NCBI RefSeq assembly: GCF_023715485.1
Contig: NZ_JAMBOF010000014.1
Location: 1 to 64,000 of the forward strand
Direction of reading: 5' to 3'
DNA length: 64,000 nt
Origin: Mesobacillus subterraneus
GTDB taxonomy: Bacteria > Bacillota > Bacilli > Bacillales > Cytobacillaceae
The first letter of the stretch is position 1; each line of letters starts with the position of its first letter. The translations under genes and the position numbers were made by a program. This document shows, piece after piece, positions 25,656-34,709 of the stretch. The notes beneath the pieces were generated by a model. That model was not told where the DNA came from. It made no database searches and saw only the letters and a list, made by a program, of their open reading frames with translations.

Positions 25656-27137
25656 ATGCGTAATAGTTTCCCCTTGTTTGGAACTGATGACGAAACAATC
25701 TATAATCCTGATGAGCTATTAGATTTATTTTTAAATTGTACGGCTGACGGGTTTGCTATTGTCGATATGGAGAATCGCTTTGTAAGGATCAACCATAAGT
25801 ATACGGAAATATTTGGCTATACAGAGGAAGACCTTATTGGCAGAACTTTTTATGAGTTTTCAAATCCGGATTTTGTACCGAATATTATTAAGGACGTCAT
25901 GAATGGCATGACGTTCGGCAATATGATTACCCAGCGTTATCATAAGGATGGCTCGGTACTTGATATCGCGGTGTCTTATTCTCCTTTTCGCAATAAGCAA
26001 GGGGAAATCATCGCAATTATTGCAATCTATCGCGATATTACTGAAATTATCCAGATGGAGAATGAACTTCACAGGACGCGTGAATTATACGAGCTGATTA
26101 CCGAAAACACTACTGATATGATTAAAGTTTTCACAAAGGATAAAAAGATTGTCTATGCCTCCCCTTCACATGAAAAAGTAATTGGACTATCTGTTGATAA
26201 AATTATCGGAAGAAATTTAGATGAATTTTTGTGTGCGGAAGAATCGGCGATACTTGACTGTAAGCTCCAGGAGATTCTTGCGACGGGTGAGCCGCAGCTT
26301 CTCAGGAAAAAATTCAGGACAGTTGATAAAGAGTCAGTAGTTTATACAGAGTATAATATTTCACCGATTTATAATGAAAATAAAGAAGTTGATTCCTTTG
26401 TCAGTGTAGGAAGGAATATAACCGAACGCGTGAAAAATGATGCTACCATCCGAAACTTGGACAGGCTGTCGGTAACCGGCCAGCTGGCTGCAGGAGTCGC
26501 CCATGAAATTCGCAACCCGCTGACAGCTTTAAAGGGTTTTTCAAAATTATTGCAAACTTGTCAGAATAGGGAGAAGCAAGCGGATTACTTAGCGATTATC
26601 ATGAATGAGCTGGACAGAATCGATGTCATTGTCAATGAGTTCATGTCGCTCGCCAAGCCTCAGGCAGTGCAATTTGTTAAAGAGGACTTACGGTCCATTT
26701 TGGACAGTACGATAAAAGTCATCCATCCACAGGCCATAATGCATAATGTACAAATCATTACAAGCTATCCGGGCGATCAACTCATGTTGTTATGCAATCC
26801 GCACCAGCTGAAGCAAGTGTTCCTGAACTTCTTGAAAAATGCTATAGAATCAATGCCTGAAGGCGGTAAAATCCTGATCGGCATTGAGATAAATCATGAA
26901 GGCAAGGTCCAGGTCAGTATCTCGGATGAGGGCACTGGAATCGAATCTGATCGGCTTCGCTATTTGGGAACGCCTTTTTACACAACGAAGGATAAAGGAA
27001 TTGGGCTCGGACTGACGGTGAGCAATAAAATCATCCAGGAACATAATGGTTCGATGAAAATAGACAGCACAGAAGGCAAGGGTACAACCGTAATAGTTGA
27101 ACTCGATTGTTCGGTTTATTCCGGGCAGACAATATAA
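25656..27137 (+). CDS. PAS-PAS sensor histidine kinase (sporulation-kinase type)
   Basis: Cytoplasmic kinase of 493 residues without membrane segments. Two PAS domains (about 20-130 and 142-258) precede a HisKA domain with phospho-acceptor His283 (GVAHEIRNPLTALKGFSKLL) and an HATPase domain (N box FLKNAIESMP, G1 DEGTGIE, G2 GIGLGLT). No response regulator gene is adjacent; such orphan PAS kinases (KinA, KinC, KinE class) feed the Spo0F phosphorelay in Bacillus. This role is inference from domain layout. GGAGAG precedes the ATG. Confidence 0.9.
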   Translation: MRNSFPLFGTDDETIYNPDELLDLFLNCTADGFAIVDMENRFVRINHKYTEIFGYTEEDLIGRTFYEFSNPDFVPNIIKDVMNGMTFGNMITQRYHKDGSVLDIAVSYSPFRNKQGEIIAIIAIYRDITEIIQMENELHRTRELYELITENTTDMIKVFTKDKKIVYASPSHEKVIGLSVDKIIGRNLDEFLCAEESAILDCKLQEILATGEPQLLRKKFRTVDKESVVYTEYNISPIYNENKEVDSFVSVGRNITERVKNDATIRNLDRLSVTGQLAAGVAHEIRNPLTALKGFSKLLQTCQNREKQADYLAIIMNELDRIDVIVNEFMSLAKPQAVQFVKEDLRSILDSTIKVIHPQAIMHNVQIITSYPGDQLMLLCNPHQLKQVFLNFLKNAIESMPEGGKILIGIEINHEGKVQVSISDEGTGIESDRLRYLGTPFYTTKDKGIGLGLTVSNKIIQEHNGSMKIDSTEGKGTTVIVELDCSVYSGQTI

Positions 27138-27175
27138 AATGCGGCTTCCTAAAAAAAAGGAAGCCGCATTTTCAT
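27136..27175. terminator. Bidirectional terminator between kinase and SET gene
   Basis: AAAATGCGGCTTCC pairs perfectly with GGAAGCCGCATTTT around a 9-nt A-rich loop, serving both convergent genes. Confidence 0.92.
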
Positions 27176-27555
27176 TACTTTTCTTCATTAAACCAGAGAG
27201 GATCGTTGTTATCGACTTCTCCATTGTAGTTTATGACAATTTCTTCTCCGGCACGAATGTCGCGATAGGCGTAAAAGTCAAATGTATGGTTATCAAAATT
27301 GATATCATAGGTTGCATTTGGTTCATATGAATGGTTGAACAGCATTCCGTATCCGAGAAGGAGTGCAGAATGGTTGATGCCATATTCGAAGGCATAGTCT
27401 GCCAAAGCAGTTTTTTCTATATGAACATGCTGATCATTAGGGTAAGAAAGAACCGGTGCTTCGTGGATCAGTTCGCCTTTTGCTATATCCCGAGTGGCGA
27501 ATACCCCTCTATTGAATTCTCCGTCACTAATTGTAGAAGTTTTTATTTCAATCAT
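27175..27555 (-). CDS. SET-domain protein
   Basis: A 126-residue compact SET fold, the class of lysine methyltransferases. The post-strand motifs are present: GVFATRDIAKGELI at the N-terminus, LLGYGMLFNHSYEPNATY (the NHS motif) and YRDIRAGEEIVINY. There are no pre- or post-SET cysteines. Bacterial single-domain SET proteins have few known substrates. I set the start at 27555 because AGGTGG lies just before it; the open frame goes further upstream without support. Confidence 0.88.
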   Translation of the reverse strand: MIEIKTSTISDGEFNRGVFATRDIAKGELIHEAPVLSYPNDQHVHIEKTALADYAFEYGINHSALLLGYGMLFNHSYEPNATYDINFDNHTFDFYAYRDIRAGEEIVINYNGEVDNNDPLWFNEEK

Positions 27556-27933
27556 TTTTTCCACCTGCTTATCCTTTTCTTTGTTGTAGTTTATCCTCTC
27601 TAGCATGAGGGTTATAAGCATTAATTGCAAATTTTTTTCATGAAAGACTGGTTTTAAACAGTGGATTGATAAAAAACTTCCTCGGTTTCACTGATAATTG
27701 TCCTAACTTCTCTGAAAAATTCATAAAAAACAAACCTATATGCCTATTAAGAGCAGGCTGACAGATGCCAAAGTATATAGAAAAAATCCTGGTATTCTTT
27801 TTATTAATAACACGAAAGATTAGTTAATTCCTAAAATTAGTCTTGGAGAACTACTTATCGGATATGTAGTTGAATATTCCTGTGCCAAAAGACTCGCAGA
27901 AATTTTTTGAAAAATCAGGAATTATGATGGATT

Positions 27934-27961
27934 TTGTAGAAAGGCTGTTTCCAATTATTAT
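27934..27961 (+). promoter_or_regulatory. Candidate promoter of the Tad operon
   Basis: TTGTAG (27934-27939) and TATTAT (27956-27961), 16 bp apart, place transcription start about 25 bases before the riboswitch. The stretch 27631-27930 upstream holds no gene I can support. Confidence 0.5.
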
Positions 27962-27992
27962 GTGGGTAAGAGATCAGTCGGATATACACTGA

Positions 27993-28084
27993 ATCTCGAT
28001 AAAGGCAAACCTGGTGAAAGCCAGCGACGCAAAGCTACAGGGGCTACGGCATTCAATTGCTAAGCCAGCCAGCTACCGAAAGAT
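27993..28084 (+). promoter_or_regulatory. Cyclic di-GMP-I riboswitch (GEMM) upstream of the Tad pilus operon
   Basis: The GEMM-I core is clear: AAGGCAAACC, a P2 stem CTGG/CCAG capped by GAAA, GCGACGCAAAGC, a second arm GGGGCTACGGC...GCTAAGCC, and GCTACCG at the 3' side. P1 is formed by ATCTCG and CGAAAGAT. The base before CAAACC (28005) is G, as in c-di-GMP binders rather than the A of cGAMP variants. A terminator follows at 28117, so c-di-GMP probably decides read-through into the pilus genes. The sign of control cannot be read with certainty. Confidence 0.9.
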
Positions 28085-28116
28085 CAGGGTGAATTACATG
28101 ATATGTGTGTTCATTT

Positions 28117-28149
28117 AACCCCCCTTTCGGTAAAGGCGGGGTTATTTTT
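28117..28149 (+). terminator. Expression-platform terminator of the c-di-GMP riboswitch
   Basis: AACCCCCCTTT pairs with AAAGGCGGGGTT (one bulge) around CGGT, followed by ATTTTT. It lies 22 bases before the first gene of the operon. Confidence 0.85.
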
Positions 28150-28170
28150 GTAACGTTGGAGGTGAAGATA

Positions 28171-28527
28171 ATGAGACTTGTGAACCAATCGAACGGCAAA
28201 GAGTTGGCGGCGAATGTGAAAGTAGCAGATACCTTTTTCAGCAGATTCAAAGGGTTGATGCTGACAAACAGCCTGCCAGAAGGACACAGTCTCTACATAA
28301 AGCCCTGCCGGTCCATCCATACCTTTTTTATGAACTATTCCATCGATGTTCTTTACATCAACGAGAACAATGAAATTGTAGGCGCGGACGAACAACTAGA
28401 GCCTGCGAAAATGGGAAAGCGCTGCAAAGGTGCGTATTCCGTCTTCGAGCTTCCAGAAGGCACGATCAGGAATACCGGAACGAAAGTCGGTCATAATATC
28501 AAACTATTAAATGAAAAGGGGTTTTAA
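28171..28527 (+). CDS. DUF192 family protein, first gene of the Tad operon
   Basis: A 118-residue protein of the DUF192 (COG1430) family with the conserved TFFSRFKGLMLTNSLPEGHS, CRSIHTFFMNYSIDVLYINE and PEGTIRNTGTKVGH blocks. Function unknown; family members are often found beside Tad genes. GGAGGTG precedes the ATG at 28171. It ends three bases before flp, directly behind the riboswitch terminator. Confidence 0.88.
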   Translation: MRLVNQSNGKELAANVKVADTFFSRFKGLMLTNSLPEGHSLYIKPCRSIHTFFMNYSIDVLYINENNEIVGADEQLEPAKMGKRCKGAYSVFELPEGTIRNTGTKVGHNIKLLNEKGF

Positions 28528-28530
28528 TCG

Positions 28531-28728
28531 ATGAAAGCAAAAATGAAAGCACTATTCACAGAGGAACAAGGACAAGGTATGACGGAGTATGGGTTGGTGC
28601 TTGGAGTAATTGCAGTAGCCGTAGTTGGATTATTGGTAACACTTCGCGGTCAAATTGTAACTATGTTTAATAATGTTGTCACTGCAGTAACAGGAGCAAC
28701 AACTGGAAATACTAATACTACTCCTTAA
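28531..28728 (+). CDS. flp: Flp-type pilin (type IVb prepilin)
   Basis: Structural subunit of the Tad pilus, 65 residues. A short charged leader ends at the processing site EEQGQG, followed by MTEYGLVLGVIAVAVVGLLV, the hydrophobic assembly helix with the Glu-Tyr pair typical of Flp. The C-terminal tail is rich in Thr, Gly and Asn. A partial terminator just downstream would let pilin mRNA accumulate above the assembly genes. Confidence 0.95.
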   Translation: MKAKMKALFTEEQGQGMTEYGLVLGVIAVAVVGLLVTLRGQIVTMFNNVVTAVTGATTGNTNTTP

Positions 28729-28843
28729 AAATTGATTAATAAAGTTAATTATCGTCTTCATATATAGCTATTATTTTTTAAAATTTATTAATTGACGGTA
28801 ACTTTAATAGACAGATTCATTAATCTGAGGTACAGGCAGAAGG

Positions 28844-28875
28844 AGCCTCGCGTTGAAAAACGTGGGGCTTTTTTA
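28844..28875 (+). terminator. Attenuating terminator between flp and tadV
   Basis: AGCCTCGCGTT pairs with AACGTGGGGCT (two wobble pairs), followed by TTTTTT. Located inside the operon, it likely sets the ratio of pilin to machinery. Confidence 0.75.
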
Positions 28876-28905
28876 AAACTCCTCAATGAAATGAGGTGGA
28901 ATATT

Positions 28906-29424
28906 GTGGTTGATTTATTCCTAATAACGTTATTGTTAATTTGTGTAATAACGGATATAAGGGAACGGAAGATTTATAACAAAGTATTATTTCCCTTCTT
29001 GCTTGCTGGCTTGATACTTAATATGGCTACTGGAGGGATTGCGGGCTTAGGCAATACTCTCGCTGGATTTGCAGTGGGTTTTTCTATTTTGCTGATTCCC
29101 TATTTTCTCGGTGGAATGGGTGCAGGAGATGTGAAGCTGCTGGCTGTTATCGGTGGTTTGAAAGGGACAGTGTTTGTACTGACTACTGCAGTGTACATGG
29201 CCCTGGCAGGAGGGATACTTGCGATATTGGTCCTCTTTTTCCGAAAAGGAGCCCTTAATAGGATCAAGCAGATAGGCAACTTCTTGGGAGGATTGCGGAG
29301 CGGATTAAGAATACCGATTGCATTTGATAAAGAATCGCTCAATGCTACATATCCATATGGGGTGGCCATCGCAATCGGAGCGGCCGCTGCTGTTGTTTTT
29401 CCAAATGGAGGAGGACTATTATGA
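28906..29424 (+). CDS. tadV: Prepilin peptidase of the Tad system (A24 family)
   Basis: Membrane aspartyl protease that trims Flp and pseudopilins. Both catalytic Asp are present: ITDIRERKIYN near the N-terminus and GGMGAGDVKLLA. About six membrane helices. The open frame starts at 28792, but the GTG at 28906 has GAGGTGG in front and gives the usual short N-terminus before the first helix (172 residues). Its stop overlaps tadE (ATGA-type coupling). Confidence 0.9.
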   Translation: MVDLFLITLLLICVITDIRERKIYNKVLFPFLLAGLILNMATGGIAGLGNTLAGFAVGFSILLIPYFLGGMGAGDVKLLAVIGGLKGTVFVLTTAVYMALAGGILAILVLFFRKGALNRIKQIGNFLGGLRSGLRIPIAFDKESLNATYPYGVAIAIGAAAAVVFPNGGGLL

Positions 29425-29804
29425 GGCGTGATGAGCGAGGCCAGTCACTTGTTGAAACAGCCCTTATCCTGCCAGTATTTCTCCTCCTTTTAGTAGGCAT
29501 TCTCGACTTCGGAAGAATCATGTACTCGTATGCCCATCTCCACATGGCGGCACAGGAAACCGTAAGAATGGGAGGGCTCGGAAAAAATGATACAGAAATC
29601 ACTTCCTTTGCGAAGGACTACGTTCAGCTTCAGGAAGTCGATCAGCTGAAAATAAATATTTCACCTGGAGATTCGAGCCGTGATGCGGGTGACTACGTAA
29701 CAGTGAAACTGGAGTACCCTTTTCAATTTTTTACTCCGTTTGTATCCAGCTTGTTTTCTTCATCCTTGTCGATTAAGACGGAGTCAACGATCAGAGTTGA
29801 GTAA
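29421..29804 (+). CDS. tadE: TadE-like pseudopilin
   Basis: A 127-residue minor pilin. The N-terminal RRDERGQSLVETALILPVFL is the TadE pattern: a basic leader, Gly before the cleavage point, Glu, and a hydrophobic helix. The rest is an extracytoplasmic domain. It overlaps tadV by four bases and precedes tadG by ten. Confidence 0.92.
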   Translation: MRRDERGQSLVETALILPVFLLLLVGILDFGRIMYSYAHLHMAAQETVRMGGLGKNDTEITSFAKDYVQLQEVDQLKINISPGDSSRDAGDYVTVKLEYPFQFFTPFVSSLFSSSLSIKTESTIRVE

Positions 29805-29814
29805 GGAGGAAAAA

Positions 29815-30723
29815 ATGGCGAGAAGATGGTTAGCGGAAGAATCAGGGAATACCATCATTTTGGCGGCTCTTTCGATGTTTGTCATCCTCGGCATTGCTGG
29901 TTTGGCAATAGACGGCGGGATGGTCTACATGACAAAGGCAGAGCTGCAAAAGACGGCAAATGCAGCGGTCCTTTCGGGGGCTCAGGAGCTGACAAACAGT
30001 GAGGCAAAGGTGGATGAGGTGGCGCGCGGCGTTGTTGCTGCCCATAATGATGGATCTTCTGTTGAAAAAATATCGATAGAGATGGAGAGGAAAATTGGCA
30101 TCGATTTATCAAAAACCGTATCACTCGCATTCTCAAAGCTTTTAGGGATGGAAACCGTCAAAGTAGAAGCCCATTCAGCCGCTGAGTTAAGGACGATGGG
30201 AAGAGCTGAAGGTGCGGCGCCGCTTGGGATAGACGATAGTATTCCTCTTGAATTCAATAAAGAGTATCAATTGAAGGTGGATACCGGTGGAGTTGAATAC
30301 GGTAATTTTGGCGTTCTCGCACTTGGAGATACTGGTGCCCGTCCATATGAGGAAAATCTTCGCAATGGATATCAGAATGAATTGGCTGTGGGAGATATTA
30401 TTGCCACTCAGACAGGGAATATTGCCGGTAAAACTCGGGAAGTTGTGAAAGAAAAAGTCGACGCCTGCCCCGAATACCCAAGGGATATTAACACAAGGGA
30501 CTGTGCCAGGATTATCCTTGTTCCTGTTTATAAGCCCTATAGCATAGATACCAATCAGGTAAAGGAAGTGAAGATCACTGGATTTGCTTATTTTTATATA
30601 ACAGATCCAATGGACAGCAAAGACACTTCAATCAAGGGTATGTTCATCAAACGAGCGGGGACGGGTTTTGAAACAAAAACTGGTGTCTATAAAGGCGCAT
30701 ACAGCATTCGAATAACGGAGTAG
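29815..30723 (+). CDS. tadG: TadG-like pilus assembly protein
   Basis: A 302-residue protein with the TadG N-terminal segment EESGNTIILAALSMFVILGI and GLAIDGGMVYMTKAELQKTANAA, then a large outer domain with two cysteines (ACPEYP, RDCARI). Unlike longer TadG proteins there is no von Willebrand A domain. I set the start at 29815 behind AAGGAGG; the longer open frame overlaps tadE out of frame. Acts with TadE in pilus assembly or anchoring. Confidence 0.88.
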   Translation: MARRWLAEESGNTIILAALSMFVILGIAGLAIDGGMVYMTKAELQKTANAAVLSGAQELTNSEAKVDEVARGVVAAHNDGSSVEKISIEMERKIGIDLSKTVSLAFSKLLGMETVKVEAHSAAELRTMGRAEGAAPLGIDDSIPLEFNKEYQLKVDTGGVEYGNFGVLALGDTGARPYEENLRNGYQNELAVGDIIATQTGNIAGKTREVVKEKVDACPEYPRDINTRDCARIILVPVYKPYSIDTNQVKEVKITGFAYFYITDPMDSKDTSIKGMFIKRAGTGFETKTGVYKGAYSIRITE

Positions 30724-30733
30724 GTGAGCAGAA

Positions 30734-31435
30734 ATGCGATCAAAGCTAGTTTTGGTCCTTGCATTGGTAATGGGGATCGTAACAACGTTTTTATTCTTTC
30801 AATATATGAATCAAGTGAAGGCTGAAAGGGCGATGAACAGCAATCTGGTGGAGATTGTCGTTGCCAAAGAAAAAATCATGAAAAATGAACAAATCACATC
30901 CCAAAAGCTGCAGATGGCGATGGTTCCGGAAAAAGCGCTTCATGCCAATTCAATAAAGAGTCTGGAAGATGCAGATGGGAAACTCGCGAATGCGGATATA
31001 GAACCGGGAGAACCGGTGCTCTCCCACCGTCTTGGGTCACAGACTACTGAACATATCTATGTCTCCAGAAAAGTCCGGGATGGATACAGGGCAGTTTCTG
31101 TTGGTTCAAATTTCAATCAATCAGTTTCTAACTTAATTGAACCGGAAGACGAAGTTGATATCATTTTTTCAAAGAAGGGTGAAGGACCAGAGGCGAAAAT
31201 CGAATCCAAAATCATTTTGGGAAAGGCAAGGGTACTGGCAGTAGGCAGGAAAATGGTTCTGCCAGAGGATACTCAAGAGCCATATGCCGAATATTCCTCG
31301 GTAACGGTGGAACTCACACCTGAGGATGCAGTCAAACTTGTCAATTCCGCTGAACAGGGAAATATCCATTTCATGCTGCATAAGCGGCCAGTTATAACGG
31401 AAAAAGAAGCTGCGGGCGACAGCGATCAAGATTGA
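30734..31435 (+). CDS. cpaB: CpaB/RcpC pilus assembly protein (SAF domain)
   Basis: A 233-residue protein with one N-terminal membrane helix (residues 4-23), a SAF domain (about 40-105: IVVAKEKIMKNEQITSQKLQ) and the CpaB/RcpC domain (VRDGYRAVSVGSNFNQSV). In Gram-negatives it works with the secretin; no secretin gene is present here, as expected for a single-membrane cell, so it probably acts at the membrane or wall. Confidence 0.9.
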   Translation: MRSKLVLVLALVMGIVTTFLFFQYMNQVKAERAMNSNLVEIVVAKEKIMKNEQITSQKLQMAMVPEKALHANSIKSLEDADGKLANADIEPGEPVLSHRLGSQTTEHIYVSRKVRDGYRAVSVGSNFNQSVSNLIEPEDEVDIIFSKKGEGPEAKIESKIILGKARVLAVGRKMVLPEDTQEPYAEYSSVTVELTPEDAVKLVNSAEQGNIHFMLHKRPVITEKEAAGDSDQD

Positions 31436-31457
31436 ATTAGATGGAGGGTGATCAATC

Positions 31458-32324
31458 ATGGAAAACGCGGATGGACTGCAAATACATGAAAAGAAGCCGG
31501 CAAAGATCAGACGCGGCGAGCTTATTGCCGTTTGCAGTGCAAAAGGCGGGATTGGTCGCACGATTCTGACGGTCAATCTGGCTGGTGCTCTGGTAAAGAA
31601 GAACATTACAGTAGCAATCCTGGACGGAGACTATCAATTTGGCGATGTAGGGCTCGCCATGGATCTGAAGTCGGCTTTTACAATCAAGGAAGTGATTGAA
31701 GGAATCAATACTCTTGATGAACACAGCCTTGCTGGCTATATGTCAAGGCACGAAAGCGGAGTGAAGGTCATGGCGGCACCCGAGCGCCCTGAATATGCCG
31801 ACCTTGTAACGAAAGAAGCTGTAGATAAAATCCTTGACCTGATGCTGATGAATTATGACTATGTTGTTGTCGATACTTCTGTCGGTCTAAGTGACCATAC
31901 TGTACATATCGCCGAAAAGGCTGACCAGCTCATGGTGATGGCGAATCTCGAGATGACAGCCTTGAAAAATACAAAACTGATGCTTGAGACCTTTGATATC
32001 CTCGAGCTCCGAAATAAAGTAACCCTGGTAGTGAACAGGGCGAACATGGAAAGTGTGATTCAGGCGGAGGATGCTGCGAGGATACTAGGTTACGAGGATC
32101 CGATTTATATCCCGAATGATTTTCAGACATGCTCACAATCACTGAATATAGGTATTCCTTTTGTGATAAACCAGGGAAAGACAGATGTAGCAAAAGCGAT
32201 TTTCAAGATGGCTGAACGGATCACGAGCCGCCGTGAAATTACATTATTCAAGGAACCGAAAGCTCCTTCTTTCCTATCAAAATTACTTGGCAGAAAACGC
32301 TTGAAGGGAGGAACAGAACAATGA
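31458..32324 (+). CDS. tadZ: TadZ/CpaE-like ATPase (MinD/ParA family)
   Basis: A 288-residue P-loop protein that in Tad systems positions the assembly machine. The deviant Walker motif is AVCSAKGGIGRTILTVNLA: the signature Lys is kept, but the usual second Lys (GKT) is Arg (GRT), so ATP hydrolysis may be weak. Walker B-like DYVVVDTSVGLSD follows. There is no N-terminal receiver domain, unlike CpaE. Overlaps tadA by four bases. Confidence 0.88.
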   Translation: MENADGLQIHEKKPAKIRRGELIAVCSAKGGIGRTILTVNLAGALVKKNITVAILDGDYQFGDVGLAMDLKSAFTIKEVIEGINTLDEHSLAGYMSRHESGVKVMAAPERPEYADLVTKEAVDKILDLMLMNYDYVVVDTSVGLSDHTVHIAEKADQLMVMANLEMTALKNTKLMLETFDILELRNKVTLVVNRANMESVIQAEDAARILGYEDPIYIPNDFQTCSQSLNIGIPFVINQGKTDVAKAIFKMAERITSRREITLFKEPKAPSFLSKLLGRKRLKGGTEQ

Positions 32325-33751
32325 GCCTTCTGAATCGCATACAGGAAAGGACACAACAGGCTGAAGGAGCAGATGGCCTGCAGGACGATCTCACTGTCCA
32401 GGCTGTCCCGCAGCCGAAAGTAGACATCAGGTCCGTCTTCAGGGAGCCGCATAAAAAAGAAGCTGTCAGCCCTGAAGTCCAGAGAAAGCAAGATAAGCAT
32501 CAGGAACTGAAAAACCTTATCCATAAAAAAATCCTTCAGGAATATAAAGATGCACCTGTAGAAGATATCATCCCAAAGCTTGATGCCATGGCAATTGAAA
32601 TCATGAAAGAGGATGAGCAATTCCGAGGAAGCATTGATCGCAAAAAGGTCGTTGATGAACTTATGAATGACCTGACTGGTTTTGGGCCAATCAATCCACT
32701 GCTGATGGATGAAGAGGTCAGTGAGGTGATGGTAAACGGTCCGGATCAGGTTTATTGCGAACGAAAAGGGAAAATTGAATTGACCTCGATCATGTTCCGT
32801 GATGATGAACATGTCATGAGCATCATTGAAAAAATCGTCGCTCCACTTGGCAGAAGGATTGATGAAAGCTCCCCAATGGTAGATGCGCGGCTTCCTGATG
32901 GTTCTCGTGTAAATGCGATCATACCTCCGCTTGCTCTGAATGGGCCAACGATCACGATCCGGAAATTCTCCAAGGATCCTTTTCAAATTGAGGATTTAGT
33001 CAACTTTGGAACGCTGAGTGAGGAAATGGCAATCTTCATGGAGGCCTGTGTAAAAGCAAGGCTGAATATATTCGTATCTGGTGGAACAGGTTCGGGAAAA
33101 ACGACAACGCTGAATGTATTGTCCAATTTCATTCCGCATGATGAGCGGATCATCACGATTGAAGATGCTGCAGAACTCCAGCTTGGCCAGGACCATGTCG
33201 TTTCTCTTGAATCGAGGCCGCCGAATATTGAAGGGAAGGGATCTATCACTATAAGGGACCTGGTTAGGAACTCGCTAAGGATGAGGCCTGATCGTGTTGT
33301 CATCGGGGAGGTCCGTGGCGCTGAAGCTCTAGACATGCTGCAGGCGATGAATACTGGCCATGATGGGTCCCTTGCTACAGGCCACTCCAACAGTGCAAGG
33401 GATATGATCGCGCGTCTTGAGACAATGGTGCTCCTGGCAGGTGTAGAGCTTCCGGTAAAAGCGATCCGTGAACAGATTGCCGGGGCGATTGATGTCATTA
33501 TCCAGCAATCCCGATTGAAGGATGGCTCAAGAAAAATCACGAGCATCACTGAGGTACAAGGCATGGAAGGTGATGTCATTGTGCTTCAAGACATATTTTC
33601 ATATAAACAGCAGGGTGTAAATGAAGATGGAAAGATTATAGGGCATCTTGTTCCTACCGGTGTCCGCCCCAAGTTTTATGAACGGCTTGAAGCTTCGGGC
33701 ATCCATATTCCGGCGAATGTCTTCATCGAGAGTGAGGAGTGGGGAGAATGA
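32321..33751 (+). CDS. tadA: TadA/CpaF secretion ATPase
   Basis: Hexameric motor ATPase of the Tad pilus, 476 residues. Residues about 60-200 form the N-terminal helical domain; the RecA-like core has Walker A SGGTGSGKTTTLN, the Asp box ITIEDAAELQLGQDHVV, Walker B RPDRVVIGEVRGAEALDML and the His box NTGHDGSLATGHSN. Complete and without unusual changes. Its stop overlaps the start of tadB. Confidence 0.96.
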   Translation: MSLLNRIQERTQQAEGADGLQDDLTVQAVPQPKVDIRSVFREPHKKEAVSPEVQRKQDKHQELKNLIHKKILQEYKDAPVEDIIPKLDAMAIEIMKEDEQFRGSIDRKKVVDELMNDLTGFGPINPLLMDEEVSEVMVNGPDQVYCERKGKIELTSIMFRDDEHVMSIIEKIVAPLGRRIDESSPMVDARLPDGSRVNAIIPPLALNGPTITIRKFSKDPFQIEDLVNFGTLSEEMAIFMEACVKARLNIFVSGGTGSGKTTTLNVLSNFIPHDERIITIEDAAELQLGQDHVVSLESRPPNIEGKGSITIRDLVRNSLRMRPDRVVIGEVRGAEALDMLQAMNTGHDGSLATGHSNSARDMIARLETMVLLAGVELPVKAIREQIAGAIDVIIQQSRLKDGSRKITSITEVQGMEGDVIVLQDIFSYKQQGVNEDGKIIGHLVPTGVRPKFYERLEASGIHIPANVFIESEEWGE

Positions 33752-34707
33752 TTTATGGTATTTCCGCACTGTTCATGCTGTCAGCCTTTCTATTATTCTA
33801 CTCGATTTTTCAAAGGATTTTGCTCTCGGACAAGCGTCTTGAAAAGCGGATTGAAAAATATCTTGCCAGTCCTGGAACCAAGTTGGACAGAAAACAATAC
33901 GATTTGATGGTTTACTATCAAATGACAAAGCAAAAGGTCCGGAAAAACATGCTGACCAAGGAGAAGAATTCAAAGCTGGAGACTTTGCTGAGAAGATCAG
34001 GGCTTCCGCTAAAGCCAGAGGAGTATATATTATTCAAATGGCTTGCTGCAGGTATATCCGGGGTTCTCTTGCTCTTGGTTTTCGGGAACATTATTCTGAT
34101 GATCCCAGGTTTTTTACTCGGACTTTTGTTTCCGCGATGGTATGTGAAAAAGAAGATTAAGGAACGTGTTGTGAGGTTCAACGATGGACTCCCTGACATG
34201 ATTTCTACGATTGTTGGATCCCTAAGAGCCGGATTCAGCTTCCAGCAGGCCTTGAAGGCAGTTACAGAGGAAGCTGGGTCGCCAATTAAGGAAGAAATGG
34301 AAAGCGTGCTTAAAGAAATGCAGTACGGTGCCAGTCTCGAAGACTCCTTGAATGACCTGAAGAATCGGATGCCGAGTGAGGATTTGGATTTAATGATCCA
34401 GGCAATTTTGATTCAGCGCCAGGTCGGCGGAAATCTCGCAACCGTGCTCGATAAAATTGTCCAGACGATCAGGGAGCGAACAAAAATTCACAGGCAGATT
34501 TCATCTCTGACAGCACAGGGCAGATTATCCGGGATTGTTATAGGGCTATTGCCAATCATACTGGCTTTTGTCCTCTATTTAATAGAACCAGAATATATCG
34601 GCACCTTGTTCAATCATCCGGTTGGAATAGCCTTAATAGCTGCAGGACTCGTTTCTGGAACGATTGGATTCTTTTTAATCCGGAAAATTACGTCGGTCGA
34701 GGTGTAA
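33748..34707 (+). CDS. tadB: TadB inner-membrane platform protein
   Basis: A 319-residue T2SSF-domain membrane protein: helices near residues 1-25, 95-130 and 270-315 with a cytoplasmic T2SSF core (LPDMISTIVGSLRAGFSFQQ). Start is the ATG at 33748 that overlaps the tadA stop. Forms the membrane platform with TadC. Confidence 0.94.
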   Translation: MIYGISALFMLSAFLLFYSIFQRILLSDKRLEKRIEKYLASPGTKLDRKQYDLMVYYQMTKQKVRKNMLTKEKNSKLETLLRRSGLPLKPEEYILFKWLAAGISGVLLLLVFGNIILMIPGFLLGLLFPRWYVKKKIKERVVRFNDGLPDMISTIVGSLRAGFSFQQALKAVTEEAGSPIKEEMESVLKEMQYGASLEDSLNDLKNRMPSEDLDLMIQAILIQRQVGGNLATVLDKIVQTIRERTKIHRQISSLTAQGRLSGIVIGLLPIILAFVLYLIEPEYIGTLFNHPVGIALIAAGLVSGTIGFFLIRKITSVEV

Positions 34708-34709
34708 GG

